From: JAKALX01 sp964508715
GTDB lineage: Bacteria > Chloroflexota > Dehalococcoidia > Tepidiformales > Tepidiformaceae
NCBI GenBank assembly: GCA_964508715.1
Contig: CAZDUX010000015.1
Coordinates: 1 to 64,000 of the forward strand
Reading direction: 5' to 3'
DNA: 64,000 nt
Part shown: positions 53,270-61,939 of the stretch, piece after piece
Numbering within the stretch: the stretch's first letter is position 1
How the letters are laid out: each line of letters starts with the position of its first letter
The notes under the pieces: generated by a model
Told to the model about the DNA's origin: nothing
Databases searched by the model: none
Seen by the model: the letters and a program-made list of their open reading frames with translations, nothing else
Position numbers and translations under genes: made by a program

Positions 53270-54586
53270 CTAGGTATGCGCCTGGACTGCCCCTGCCTGG
53301 TGGTGGATATCCGCATGGGCTCCACCGTGGTCGTCGTGCGCTTCGTGGTCATCCTCGCCATGGTGTTCAACGGCGCCAATGGCGAACACCAGGGTAAGTA
53401 GTGCGAACACCGCGGCCTGGATGAACCCGACGAAGAGCTCGAGCATGTAGATGACATCCACGAAGAGGAATGGCATCAGGAACGTGAGCATCAGCACCAG
53501 CACCTCGCCGGCGAAGATGTTGCCGAAAAGACGGAAGGCAAAGCTGATGATGCGGATGAACTCCGAAAGCAGCTCGAGGATGCCGACAAAAGAGTTGATG
53601 CCGTTGATGTTGAAGAACTTCTTGAGGTAGCCGATCCCAAGGGACTGGAAGCCCCAGAACTCGACGACGATGAAGGCGACGATACCCATGGCGAGGGTGT
53701 TGTTGACGTCGCTGAAGGTGCTGCGGAAGTAGGGAATGACAAGTGCGAGCTTCTGGCCTGGGAAGGTGACCCCGGCCAGGTCCTGGCCAAGCGCCTTGCT
53801 CGTGATCGCGACGTGACCGGAGGCGCCGTGCTCATCGTGCCCACCGGATGCCACGAGGGTGAGCTTGGGCGCGTCGGGGTCGGTTTTGAGTGCTTCGACG
53901 GCGCGCTGCACTTCCTCGGCAGAGGGCGGCGCAGCCTCATCTTCGGCAGCCGGGAAGTCCTTCGTGAAGGTCTTGGCGAGGAAGACGATATAGCGGTCGG
54001 TGGCGATATCGGCCTTCTCGTTAATCTGGACCTTGAAGTCGTATGTCTTCGCACCGCTCTTGGCAACAGTCATGCCGGCAGTGTTATCCATTTTGACGCC
54101 CGAGTACTTGGTGGTCTTGTCGTAGGGCGTCTCATGCGACTGGTGGTCGGCGATCTCTTCGAAGACGTGGTGATTGATGTCCTCGGCTTTGCCAATGGCG
54201 TTGAAAAACGGCATCAGCCCGAACCAGTTGGAGACGATGATGAACAGGAAGATAGTGGCGACGACGGTGAAGAACCGCCGGCCGTTCTCCTGCCCGGCGA
54301 TGTCCTCGATCTGGTCGACGAGGAAGCCGACAACGGCTTCAACGAAGTTCTGGAGGCCAGAGGGGATGATATTGAGGGTACGGGTGGCGAGGAAGGATAT
54401 GACGATGAGGATCGCCATGACGATCCAGGAGGTGAGCAGCGTGTTCGTAATGTTGAGGGGGCCGATCTTCCAGAGCTTCTCAGCGGGGAGGACGATCTCG
54501 GGCTGAGGGCCCTTTGCGACGAAGAGGCCGATCGCGAGCCAGCCGACGACGATGGCCACGATGCCGATGATCTTCAGACTCTTCAA
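53270..54586 (-). CDS. atpB: ATP synthase a subunit with a large soluble insertion
   Basis: Membrane stator subunit, 438 aa against a usual 240-290. After helix NWFGLMPFF an insertion of about 150 residues (roughly 128-285) with mixed, His/Asp/Glu-rich sequence separates it from the next helix (TLAMGIVAFIVVEFWG). Essential Arg352 in SFAFRLFGNIFAGE and Gln390 in GFIQAAVF are kept, so proton transport should be normal. The C-terminus adds a His/Asp tail (EHHGEDDHEAHDDHGG). The insertion is outside the membrane by topology. Confidence 0.93.
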   Translation of the reverse strand: MKSLKIIGIVAIVVGWLAIGLFVAKGPQPEIVLPAEKLWKIGPLNITNTLLTSWIVMAILIVISFLATRTLNIIPSGLQNFVEAVVGFLVDQIEDIAGQENGRRFFTVVATIFLFIIVSNWFGLMPFFNAIGKAEDINHHVFEEIADHQSHETPYDKTTKYSGVKMDNTAGMTVAKSGAKTYDFKVQINEKADIATDRYIVFLAKTFTKDFPAAEDEAAPPSAEEVQRAVEALKTDPDAPKLTLVASGGHDEHGASGHVAITSKALGQDLAGVTFPGQKLALVIPYFRSTFSDVNNTLAMGIVAFIVVEFWGFQSLGIGYLKKFFNINGINSFVGILELLSEFIRIISFAFRLFGNIFAGEVLVLMLTFLMPFLFVDVIYMLELFVGFIQAAVFALLTLVFAIGAVEHHGEDDHEAHDDHGGAHADIHHQAGAVQAHT

Positions 54587-54587
54587 T

Positions 54588-54821
54588 TCAGCGCTGCTCC
54601 GAGTCCCCGTTTCCGAGCCGCCGCATGAACGGCAGCAGCATCCGAATGCCGCCGACGAACGCTACTGCGAGCCCGGTGAAAATACCAACCAGGGTGAACG
54701 TGGGCTCAAGACCGGTCGCAGAATCGGCCCAACGGCCGAGCGCGACGCCCAGGATGATGCAGGTGGCAAAATACCACCCGGCACCGAGCAGGTAGGCAGT
54801 CGGAACCATCCAGCTGCCCAA
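54588..54821 (-). CDS. AtpZ/AtpI family accessory protein
   Basis: 77 aa with two membrane helices (YLLGAGWYFATCIILGVALG; FTLVGIFTGLAVAFVGGIRMLL). It matches the AtpZ/AtpI pattern of small hydrophobic proteins that open atp operons and help assemble the c ring or bind Mg2+. First gene of the operon, 1 bp before atpB. Its short 5' leader follows the promoter at 54860-54889. Confidence 0.85.
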   Translation of the reverse strand: MGSWMVPTAYLLGAGWYFATCIILGVALGRWADSATGLEPTFTLVGIFTGLAVAFVGGIRMLLPFMRRLGNGDSEQR

Positions 54822-54859
54822 GCTGACCCTCCCAGGCGCCCGGACTCTAGACCCCGAGC

Positions 54860-54889
54860 ATCATAGCGAGATTGTGAAGCAATGCGCAA
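54860..54889 (-). promoter_or_regulatory. Promoter of the atp operon
   Basis: On the minus strand: -35 TTGCGC (54884-54889), 18-bp spacer, -10 TATGAT (54860-54865). The predicted start of transcription lies about 32 nt before the first gene. It sits in the 93-bp gap after the DUF151 gene. Confidence 0.65.
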
Positions 54890-54914
54890 GCGAAAAAAAC
54901 GGGAGACACGCGTC

Positions 54915-55460
54915 CTACTTCTTGCCTTCATCGAAGAAGTCGAGGTCGAGGCCTTCGATGAAATCCTTGAACGCCCCCAATTTCTCGAGTTCGGTAGGAT
55001 CGACAGGCCTCGGGCGCTCGGCTGAAGCCGTCGCCTCCTGCGGCTGGCCCTCTTCGTCGAGAATGACACCGGCGCGGTCGAGCACCGCCTCTTCGGCATA
55101 GATCGGCGCCTCAACACGCACAGCCAGGGCGATTGCATCGGACGGCCGGCTGTCGATCTCCATGGTCTCTCCGTGGACATCGAGGACGATGCGGGCGAAG
55201 AAGGTGTCGTTCTCGAGGTCGTTGACCACGATGTAGGCGACGGTTCCCCCGAGCTTCTCGATCGTGTTGCGGAGCAGGTCGTGCGTCATCGGGCGGGCGA
55301 CGCTCACGTCCTGAAGGCGGACCGCGATGGCGTCAGCCTCGCTCGGGCCAATCCAGATTGGCAGGTAGCGGTCCGAGTCCTTCTCGCGGAGGATCACGAC
55401 ACGCTGGTAGTTCATGAGGCTGAGACGGATACTCTCGATACTCAGCTCCTTCACGACCAC
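54915..55460 (-). CDS. DUF151 bifunctional nuclease-domain protein
   Basis: 181 aa, starting at GTG (VVKELSIESIRLS) with GGAGGA upstream. The DUF151 core is complete: VVILREKDSDRYLPIWIGPSEADAIA, PMTHDLLRNTIEKLGG, IDSRPSDAIALAVRV. The C-terminal 45 residues are an acidic tail ending LDLDFFDEGKK. Plant and bacterial members bind or cut nucleic acid; activity here is inferred. A T-run follows its stop on the minus strand. Confidence 0.88.
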   Translation of the reverse strand: MVVKELSIESIRLSLMNYQRVVILREKDSDRYLPIWIGPSEADAIAVRLQDVSVARPMTHDLLRNTIEKLGGTVAYIVVNDLENDTFFARIVLDVHGETMEIDSRPSDAIALAVRVEAPIYAEEAVLDRAGVILDEEGQPQEATASAERPRPVDPTELEKLGAFKDFIEGLDLDFFDEGKK

Positions 55461-55530
55461 TCCTCCAATCGCTGGTGCAGCACCACCCTGGATGATAGGA
55501 GTGGGCCGATCAGGCAGTCAACGAACGAGG

Positions 55531-56862
55531 TCAAGCAGCGGTTCCGGGGCTTCGTGCCACATCGGCCCGGCGCCGGAGGTTCGCAACGGCGAAGCCCCCG
55601 GTGACGGCGGCGAGAAGGGCCATGACCGGGGTAACGCCAACGGCGTCGCTCAGCGCACCGGCGATCAGGACGGGGAGTGATGAGGCGAGGGCGGACATCG
55701 CCGCCTGGGTGGATTGGACGCGCCCCTGGAGGCTGAGCGGGACTCGGTCGTTGAGGATAGTCTGGCCAGCGACGTTGACCGTGGCGAAGGCAAATCCGAG
55801 CGGGAAGACGATGATCATCGCGAGAAGCCCGCCGCCGTCGAAGCTCCCGATGTTGACATGATTGATGAAATCGAAGGCGCCATAGCCGCCAAGGAAATCG
55901 GCCTCCTCGTTCACGAAGGCAATGAGCCCGAGCCCGGCGACGAAGGTGAAGAAGCCGACCGAACTCAGAAGCGCGTGCGGGACGCGATGGGAGAGGAAGC
56001 TCGCCACGCGGAGCCCCAGCACGATGCCGGCGGCGGCGGGCATGAGGACGAGTGCCCCGATATCGACCGGGAGACCCAGGGTATCGTCGAGGTACTTGGG
56101 GATAAGGCCACCGAGGATGATGAGCACCGTGGAGATGAGCGTGAGCTCGATGGCGGCGTGCATGACAGCAGGATCCTGGCGCATGGCGTGCCAGCCCGCG
56201 GTGTACCAGGGGCCGTTATGCGATGGCGCCCCACCAACTTCCTGGCGCTGCGGGCTTCGTGTGGAACCGATGAGCAGCGCATAGAAGGCTGCAAGCAGGA
56301 AGAGCCCGGCACAAATCCCGAAGAGCAGGTTGGGGCTGCCAAAGACGCGGAGCACGAGCGGAGTCACGACCCCAAGGCCGACGACCTGGGCTGCACCTCC
56401 GACGGCCTGGCTAATGGCGTTCGCGCGCGTGAGGTCAGCGCGATCAACGATTGCGGGCTGGATTGCGCCTTCGGCCGTACTGGCAAACTGGCTAAACGTG
56501 GCAAGTCCAATGGCGGCGGCATAGTAGCTCAGGAGGTTCCCCGGGCCGGAGATGAAAAGGACGCAGACGGCGGCGCGGCCGAGGTCGCCCATGATGACGA
56601 GCATCCGCTTGGGGAGCGAGTCGGCCGCGGCACCGGCGGCAAGGCCCGCGACCGTGGAGGGCACGACGAGCGCAAGCACGAGGAGGCTGGAGAGGAATGC
56701 CTTGCCGGTTTCGTTGGAGATAAGAAGAACGAGGCCGAAGTTGAGGGCGTTCTGAGCAACCCGCGACGCAAAGCGCGTGTAGCTGAGCATGCGGAAGGGG
56801 CGCTGCCTCCACATGGAGATTGGGCGGCCAGCATGTTGGCCAGCGGCGGCGGTACTAGACAT
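55531..56862 (-). CDS. Major facilitator superfamily transporter
   Basis: 443 aa with about 12 helices. AGLAAGAAADSLPKRMLVIMGDLGRAA holds the MFS loop 2-3 motif. The pattern matches the MFS_3/enterobactin-exporter-like subgroup. It overlaps DUF951 by 8 bp and closes the murI-pyrF-DUF951 operon. Substrate unknown. Confidence 0.85.
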   Translation of the reverse strand: MSSTAAAGQHAGRPISMWRQRPFRMLSYTRFASRVAQNALNFGLVLLISNETGKAFLSSLLVLALVVPSTVAGLAAGAAADSLPKRMLVIMGDLGRAAVCVLFISGPGNLLSYYAAAIGLATFSQFASTAEGAIQPAIVDRADLTRANAISQAVGGAAQVVGLGVVTPLVLRVFGSPNLLFGICAGLFLLAAFYALLIGSTRSPQRQEVGGAPSHNGPWYTAGWHAMRQDPAVMHAAIELTLISTVLIILGGLIPKYLDDTLGLPVDIGALVLMPAAAGIVLGLRVASFLSHRVPHALLSSVGFFTFVAGLGLIAFVNEEADFLGGYGAFDFINHVNIGSFDGGGLLAMIIVFPLGFAFATVNVAGQTILNDRVPLSLQGRVQSTQAAMSALASSLPVLIAGALSDAVGVTPVMALLAAVTGGFAVANLRRRADVARSPGTAA

Positions 56863-57049
56863 CGGACGCCGGGATCGCCGCTTTCACGCGGTTCTCGAAC
56901 TTCCGTCGTTCGAGCATGACGCGGCGGGTACAGGTGGTGCATTCAATACCGATATCGGCGCCAACACGGTAGACACGCCATTCCCAGCCGCCGCAGGGAT
57001 GCTGACGGCGCATCCTGTAGGTCCGGCCAACTTCCGGTTCGATGGTCAT
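56855..57049 (-). CDS. DUF951 family protein
   Basis: 64 aa with the hallmark order of the family: VGRTYRMRRQHPCGGWEW, VYRVGADIGIECTTC and RRVMLERRKFENRVK. The HPCG and CTTC cysteines suggest metal or nucleic-acid contact. DUF951 is frequent in Firmicutes and Chloroflexota. Overlaps pyrF (ATGA) and the MFS gene, so tightly coupled. Function unknown. Confidence 0.85.
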   Translation of the reverse strand: MTIEPEVGRTYRMRRQHPCGGWEWRVYRVGADIGIECTTCTRRVMLERRKFENRVKAAIPASDV

Positions 57050-57837
57050 ACGTGCATGACCGCTCCCGAGAGTTCATCACGGAGGGTGCGTGCTGCGGCA
57101 GCTGCGGCTTCGGCGAAGTCGGGTCCGGGGCTTGCGTACATGATCGAGCGACTCGCACTCACGACGATACTGCCGGGATCGAGACCGGCGGCTTCGGCGA
57201 CTTCACGCGGGGAGCCACCCTGGGCACCGACACCAGGCACGAGGAGCGGAGCGTTAGGAACGAGGGCGCGTACCCGCCGAAGCTCATCGGGCGCGGTGGC
57301 GCCGACGACAAGGCCGGCCAGCGGCGACCAACCGGTTACGGTGCGCGCAACATGCTCGTAAAGGCGCAGGTCGTCGCCAGCCTCGAGGTACTGGAAGTCG
57401 GCCGCTCCAGGGTTAGAGGTACGGCAGACGAAATAGAATCCCTTGCCTTCATACGCGAGAAACGGTTCGAAGGAGTCGCGCCCGAGGTAGGGGTTGAGGG
57501 TGATAGCGTCGAATCTCCACTGTTCGAACATGGCACGAGCGTAGGCTGCGGCCGTGGAGCCGATATCACCGCGCTTCACATCGCCGATGACAGGGATATC
57601 GCCCGGAATGGAGGCGAGGGTATCCTCCAGCGCCCGAAGTCCGGCAATGCCCCACTGCTCGTAAAAGGCGATGTTGGGCTTATAGCAGGCGGCGTATGGC
57701 GCAGTGGCCTCGATCACCTGGCGATTGTAGGCGGCGACGTCTTCGATACGGTGTCTCGTGTATTCGGGATCGAGACCAACGCAGACAACGGAGCCGATCT
57801 CGCGGCTCCGGGCGGAGAGCTTTTCGAAGTAGTTCAT
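57046..57837 (-). CDS. pyrF: Orotidine 5'-phosphate decarboxylase (type 2)
   Basis: Last step of UMP synthesis. 263 aa, the longer type 2 form. Catalytic Asp-Lys-Asp motif in IGDVKRGDIGSTA; N-terminal VVCVGLDPEY and C-terminal LLVPGVGAQGGSPREV phosphate site. Overlaps murI and DUF951 by 4 bp each. Confidence 0.94.
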   Translation of the reverse strand: MNYFEKLSARSREIGSVVCVGLDPEYTRHRIEDVAAYNRQVIEATAPYAACYKPNIAFYEQWGIAGLRALEDTLASIPGDIPVIGDVKRGDIGSTAAAYARAMFEQWRFDAITLNPYLGRDSFEPFLAYEGKGFYFVCRTSNPGAADFQYLEAGDDLRLYEHVARTVTGWSPLAGLVVGATAPDELRRVRALVPNAPLLVPGVGAQGGSPREVAEAAGLDPGSIVVSASRSIMYASPGPDFAEAAAAAARTLRDELSGAVMHV

Positions 57838-58619
57838 GCGTTTACCTCCGCTGTTGCAGGTTCGAAGCCGAGGCGCGACATCGTCTTTCGGAAGAGGTCG
57901 CGGTCGCCGGTGACTATGAGCGAAAGGGCACCCTGTTGTCCGGGTGGTGCGGTTAGATCGGCGTCCTGGAGAACCTGGAGGGCTCGGCGAGCCACCGCTT
58001 CACTGGTGTCGACGATTCGAACGCCAGGAAACTCGGCTTCGATAGTACCTGCCAGGAAGGCGTAGTGGGTGCAGCCGAGCACGACGGTATCGGCGCCAGC
58101 CTTGATGGACGGTGCGAGGATTCGGCGAACGGCGTCGCGGGCTGCGTGGCCGTCGCTTTCGCCACGTTCGACGAGTTCGGCGAGGCCGCTCCCGGGGATG
58201 TTGTCGATAGTGGTGGCGCGCCCGAATTCACCAACGACCTGTGCATACAGGCCGCCATCGAAGGTGCCCTCCGTGGCGAGTATGGCCACGTGACGGTTCG
58301 GGCTGGCGTTGGCGGCGGGCTTCACGCCGGGGACCATGCCAACGAATGGCACGGGGAACGCGTCGCGGAGGTCGGCGATTGCCGCGGCCGATGCCGTGTT
58401 ACAGGCGACAACGATGAGCTTCACATCGCTGCGAAGAAGGCGGTTGGCGATGGCGAACGCACGCTTGCGGACCTCTGCAGCGGGTCTCGGGCCGTAAGGG
58501 AAATAGTCGGTATCGGCGAAGTAGATAACCCGTTCGTTAGGGGCGATCCGCTGGAAGGCGCGAAGAACACTCAAGCCACCGGCGCCCGAATCGAACATGC
58601 CTATGGGGCGGGGATCCAT
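57834..58619 (-). CDS. murI: Glutamate racemase
   Basis: Makes D-glutamate for peptidoglycan. 261 aa, starting at MDPRPIGMFDSGAGG; longer in-frame sequence is antisense to comB. The two catalytic cysteines are in VACNTASA and LGCTHYAF, with Asp in FDSGAGG. TATGCT 8 nt before the ATG suggests a leaderless message. First gene of the four-gene operon. Confidence 0.95.
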   Translation of the reverse strand: MDPRPIGMFDSGAGGLSVLRAFQRIAPNERVIYFADTDYFPYGPRPAAEVRKRAFAIANRLLRSDVKLIVVACNTASAAAIADLRDAFPVPFVGMVPGVKPAANASPNRHVAILATEGTFDGGLYAQVVGEFGRATTIDNIPGSGLAELVERGESDGHAARDAVRRILAPSIKAGADTVVLGCTHYAFLAGTIEAEFPGVRIVDTSEAVARRALQVLQDADLTAPPGQQGALSLIVTGDRDLFRKTMSRLGFEPATAEVNA

Positions 58620-58627
58620 TGGAGAAG

Positions 58628-58633
58628 AGCATA
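58628..58633 (-). promoter_or_regulatory. -10 hexamer of leaderless murI promoter
   Basis: TATGCT on the minus strand, 8 nt before the murI ATG at 58619. The intervening bases hold no Shine-Dalgarno sequence. Confidence 0.5.
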
Positions 58634-58673
58634 GCATGGGACTTGTCTGCATCTCCTGCACGGCGATGCTGGG

Positions 58674-59402
58674 GTGGTGACGCGCACAATCGACCTGGCA
58701 CTTCTGCCTGCAGAGGCGGAACACATCGATGCCGACTGTTATGTCGTGGTTGATGTGCTCCGGGCAACGACGACGATCGCGACGTTGTTTGGGCAGGGAC
58801 TCCACAGTCTCGTTGTCGTCGATGACATCGACGAGGCGCGGCGGCGCGGGAACACCGAGGCGCGCATGTTATTCGGCGAGGTGCACGGCTTGCGTCCCGA
58901 GGGGTTCGACTATGGGAACTCGCCGGTCGAGGTGAAACGCGCCGCGATTGCGGCGCAGGATGCTGTTCTGTTCACGACGAACGGGACACGGGCGCTCTGT
59001 GCACTCGGGAGCCGGGGCGTCGTTTTCGCGGGAGCACTTGCGAATCGCGAGGCGATCGCGGCCGCGGCCGCTGACTACGACCGTGTCGCACTGGTCTGTG
59101 CGGGTGAGGCAATGGGGCAGCGATTCGGCCTCGATGATTTCGTGGCGGCGGGGAGCGTTGCCGGGAGGATCGCTGCTCTGAACCCGGGCGCAGTGCTTGA
59201 TGACGCCGCGCGAATCGCGGCCGCACTCGCGTCGGCGGCGTTGGAGGAGACGCTGCGCACATCGCACCATGCGATTCGAACCCGGCTCATCGGGCTTGGC
59301 CACGATATCGATTTCGCACTCGAACCGGACACCTCGGAGGCTGTGCCAGTGGTCAGTGCCTGCGGCCGGGGATGGGCACTGCTCGTGGACGGGGCAGTCT
59401 AG
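58674..59402 (+). CDS. comB: 2-phosphosulfolactate phosphatase-like protein (ComB)
   Basis: 242 aa. ComB signature blocks: YVVVDVLRATTTIATLF, GEVHGLRPEGFDYGNSPVEV and LFTTNGTRAL. ComB removes phosphate from 2-phosphosulfolactate, a step to sulfolactate or coenzyme M; in bacteria lacking methanogenesis the role is uncertain. The start is GTG at 58674 or 58677. It overlaps the DUF4129 gene end by 4 bp (convergent). Confidence 0.88.
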   Translation: MVTRTIDLALLPAEAEHIDADCYVVVDVLRATTTIATLFGQGLHSLVVVDDIDEARRRGNTEARMLFGEVHGLRPEGFDYGNSPVEVKRAAIAAQDAVLFTTNGTRALCALGSRGVVFAGALANREAIAAAAADYDRVALVCAGEAMGQRFGLDDFVAAGSVAGRIAALNPGAVLDDAARIAAALASAALEETLRTSHHAIRTRLIGLGHDIDFALEPDTSEAVPVVSACGRGWALLVDGAV

Positions 59403-60730
59403 CGGACGGTTTTCCAGCGGCGTTCGAGTTCTTCGACCAGTGCGGGATCGGGGTCGCGGCCAGCGTAGCGGGCATGTTCGAACGCACGGGTAATCTCGTC
59501 GGTCACGGGAGCCTGGAACGCCTGCCTGAGTTCGGGGGCGAACTCCGACGGTGTGAGGGAGGGTGTACGTGGCCGGCCCGCCCGCTCGGAGTGGTCCAGC
59601 ACATCCCGGTAGAGGCGCCCGACACGGTCGGAGCGCGCGGATGGCGGGCGCTCATGGCGAGGGCGGCGGAAAAGGCCACGGAACACATCGCCGATATCGT
59701 CACGAAGGCTGCCGGAGCCTGCGACTTCGAGGTGTTCGGAGCGGGCGCTCGCTCCCCGTTGGCGGAGGCGCGTGACCCAGCGAAAGACACCATAGGCGCC
59801 AAGCGCGATCGCAAAGATGAGGACCGCACGAAGGAGGACGAGCCCACCGGTCTCGACGGGGTTGTGCTCGCTCTCCTGCCCGGGTTTGACATCACCGGCA
59901 GGGCTCAGGCTGGAAGGGTCGAGTTTCGGCCACTCGACGTGGTTGCCGATGAGGGCACGGAAGAGATGCTCCATCGCCCAGGCAAAGGGAGTGAGCACGA
60001 TGGTCAGGATGAGATTGATCGCGCTGCCCAGCGGCGGGCCGATCAGTGGTCCGAGCAAGCCAAGGATGACAGTGACAACAGCGAGTGCGGCGACCACGAC
60101 AAGGGCGGTACCTCCGAGCAGGGTACCGAGGATTTCGCCTGCCTCCCTGTCTTCGAGGCTCGCGCCGCTGAGTGCCAGCTGGGAACAGGCGAGTGCAATA
60201 ACCGCCATGGCATAGAACGCAGCCCCGGCTCGTCCTACCTCGCCACCCCGGCTGGCCATTGCCCCCACCACGATAAGTGCAGTGACGGCGGCGAGCGAAA
60301 ATCCGAGTTCACGCGGCAGGAGCTGCATATCAACGCCGTCGGTCGACCTGCTCGCGCCTCGGAGCCAGGTGATGCCAAGGAGGATGGCCCCGAGGATCGC
60401 GTAGCCCCCGCTGCGCGACCCGGTGTTGGCGTCGGCGATGAACGCTGTCAGCCAGTGGAAGTCCCAGGGAGCGCCGCCGTAGGTGATTCGGACGAGGATG
60501 AAAATGAGTACGAGGCCGCTGACCGCGCTGGCAGATCCCGCGCGGCGCTCCGCGAGGCCGAGTGCATCGGCAACTCTTGGCGTGCCATAACCAGCGAAGC
60601 CAACGAGAAGGAATGCCCACCAGCCGATCGCTCCCCCGGACCCGTAGGCTCCCGCGATGAGTTCGGCGAGGGTGTAGACACCGAGGCTCTCCGCGGAGAG
60701 GAGCGCAAGGAGTGCTGCGAAGGCAATCAT
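59399..60730 (-). CDS. Membrane protein with C-terminal DUF4129 domain
   Basis: 443 aa with nine or ten hydrophobic helices in the first 340 residues and a cytosolic C-terminal domain (RVGRLYRDVLDHSERAG, SLTPSEFAPELRQAF) of the DUF4129 type. Usually DUF4129 ends a TgpA-like transglutaminase protein; here no transglutaminase catalytic Cys/His/Asp region is present. It overlaps the DUF58 gene by 4 bp and completes a MoxR-DUF58-DUF4129 operon. Confidence 0.75.
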   Translation of the reverse strand: MIAFAALLALLSAESLGVYTLAELIAGAYGSGGAIGWWAFLLVGFAGYGTPRVADALGLAERRAGSASAVSGLVLIFILVRITYGGAPWDFHWLTAFIADANTGSRSGGYAILGAILLGITWLRGASRSTDGVDMQLLPRELGFSLAAVTALIVVGAMASRGGEVGRAGAAFYAMAVIALACSQLALSGASLEDREAGEILGTLLGGTALVVVAALAVVTVILGLLGPLIGPPLGSAINLILTIVLTPFAWAMEHLFRALIGNHVEWPKLDPSSLSPAGDVKPGQESEHNPVETGGLVLLRAVLIFAIALGAYGVFRWVTRLRQRGASARSEHLEVAGSGSLRDDIGDVFRGLFRRPRHERPPSARSDRVGRLYRDVLDHSERAGRPRTPSLTPSEFAPELRQAFQAPVTDEITRAFEHARYAGRDPDPALVEELERRWKTVR

Positions 60731-61938
60731 GAGAGCGGCTCCAGGCGGTCGAGGGCGCGCGAGATATCACGAACGAGGACGCCGGGCAGGGCACTCTGCG
60801 TCGCACGCTTCGAGGTGGCAACGAGGGCAACATGATGTCCGTCGTCGTGGAGCCGCTGGATATTCGCGGCGAGGGCATCCGGCAGGAGGGAAGCGACGAC
60901 GACGATAGTGGAGCCGGCGGGGAGTCTCCCGCGCTCACGTTCGATAGCGCCCGCAAGGTCGCCCATGCTCAAGGGTTGGATGACAGCCAGTGCTTCGAGA
61001 ACGCGGGAGAGTTGGTCCCGGGACCGCGACGGCGGGAGGCGAATTGGGCGATCGGCGTTGGGGAAGGCGCCATTGGCGAGGATACCGACAGAGGCACGCT
61101 GGCCAGCCGCCCAGGCTGCGATGGATGCAGCCGCGATGACGACCTTTTCGAGTTCGTCCTTCAGGTATCCCTCCCAGGAGTGGAGCATCGTATCGATGTT
61201 GACGAAGAGGTAGAGCTGCTGCTGGGCAGACGGTTCGTAAACGCGCGACTGGAGGTCACCGGTACGAGCCGTGGCTTTCCAGTCGATCCGGCGGAGGGGG
61301 TCGCCGGGGCGATATTCACGAAGGCCGGCGATGCGAAGCGGGTCTTCGAAGATACGCTCGCCACCCCTCCGCTCACCGAACGGCCGGTCGGCCGGGAGGC
61401 CGAGGTCTTCGAGCGGGAGCACGCGGGGGAAAACGATGACATGCTCGAGTTCGTCGCGCTCGAGCGTCCGCGGGAAGACGCCGAGCAGGTCGGCGGAACG
61501 GAGCGTCGCGGGTCCAACCTGGTGAAAGCCGCGCTCGATGGGCTCGAGTATGAAGCTCCAGCCCTGCCTGCGGTACCAGCCGAGCGCTCCCCGGCGAACG
61601 ATGAAGTTGAGTCCCGGGGCAGCGTTCGCCGCCATGTCCTCGTGTTGGGCCGGGAGCGACTCGGAAAGGCCCATGCGCCATTCGAACCAGGGCAAGGGTA
61701 GCGGCTTGCGGTTGTCGATCGCGACATCGAGGCGTACATCTTCGCCAGCGAAGACGCGGTGTTCGCGGATCTGGCGGCTGAAGGTGAGCCGGTCGAAAAG
61801 ACGGCGGCTCCAGGTTCGTGCCACACCACCGAGGACAATGATGGCGATGCCGACGGCTCCGACAACCGGTTGCTCGGCGGCGAATCCGGCGAGCACCAGC
61901 AGGCCGCCAACATAGAGCCAGGCGTCGCGGAATGGCAC
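60727..61938 (-). CDS. DUF58 family protein
   Basis: 404 aa, GTG start 1 bp after the MoxR stop. Two N-terminal membrane helices, then a long domain with the DUF58 signature LREYRPGDPLRRIDWKATAR near residue 215 and a vWA-like region (YLFVNIDTMLHSWEGY). DUF58 proteins are regular partners of MoxR AAA ATPases, whose remodelling substrates they may be. Confidence 0.9.
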   Translation of the reverse strand: MPFRDAWLYVGGLLVLAGFAAEQPVVGAVGIAIIVLGGVARTWSRRLFDRLTFSRQIREHRVFAGEDVRLDVAIDNRKPLPLPWFEWRMGLSESLPAQHEDMAANAAPGLNFIVRRGALGWYRRQGWSFILEPIERGFHQVGPATLRSADLLGVFPRTLERDELEHVIVFPRVLPLEDLGLPADRPFGERRGGERIFEDPLRIAGLREYRPGDPLRRIDWKATARTGDLQSRVYEPSAQQQLYLFVNIDTMLHSWEGYLKDELEKVVIAAASIAAWAAGQRASVGILANGAFPNADRPIRLPPSRSRDQLSRVLEALAVIQPLSMGDLAGAIERERGRLPAGSTIVVVASLLPDALAANIQRLHDDGHHVALVATSKRATQSALPGVLVRDISRALDRLEPLS

Positions 61939-61939
61939 G

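Noticed and set aside
59372..60835. 487-codon open frame on the plus strand opposite the DUF4129 gene
   Set aside because: Antisense shadow of a high-GC membrane protein gene; composition dominated by Gly, Arg, Glu, Asp.
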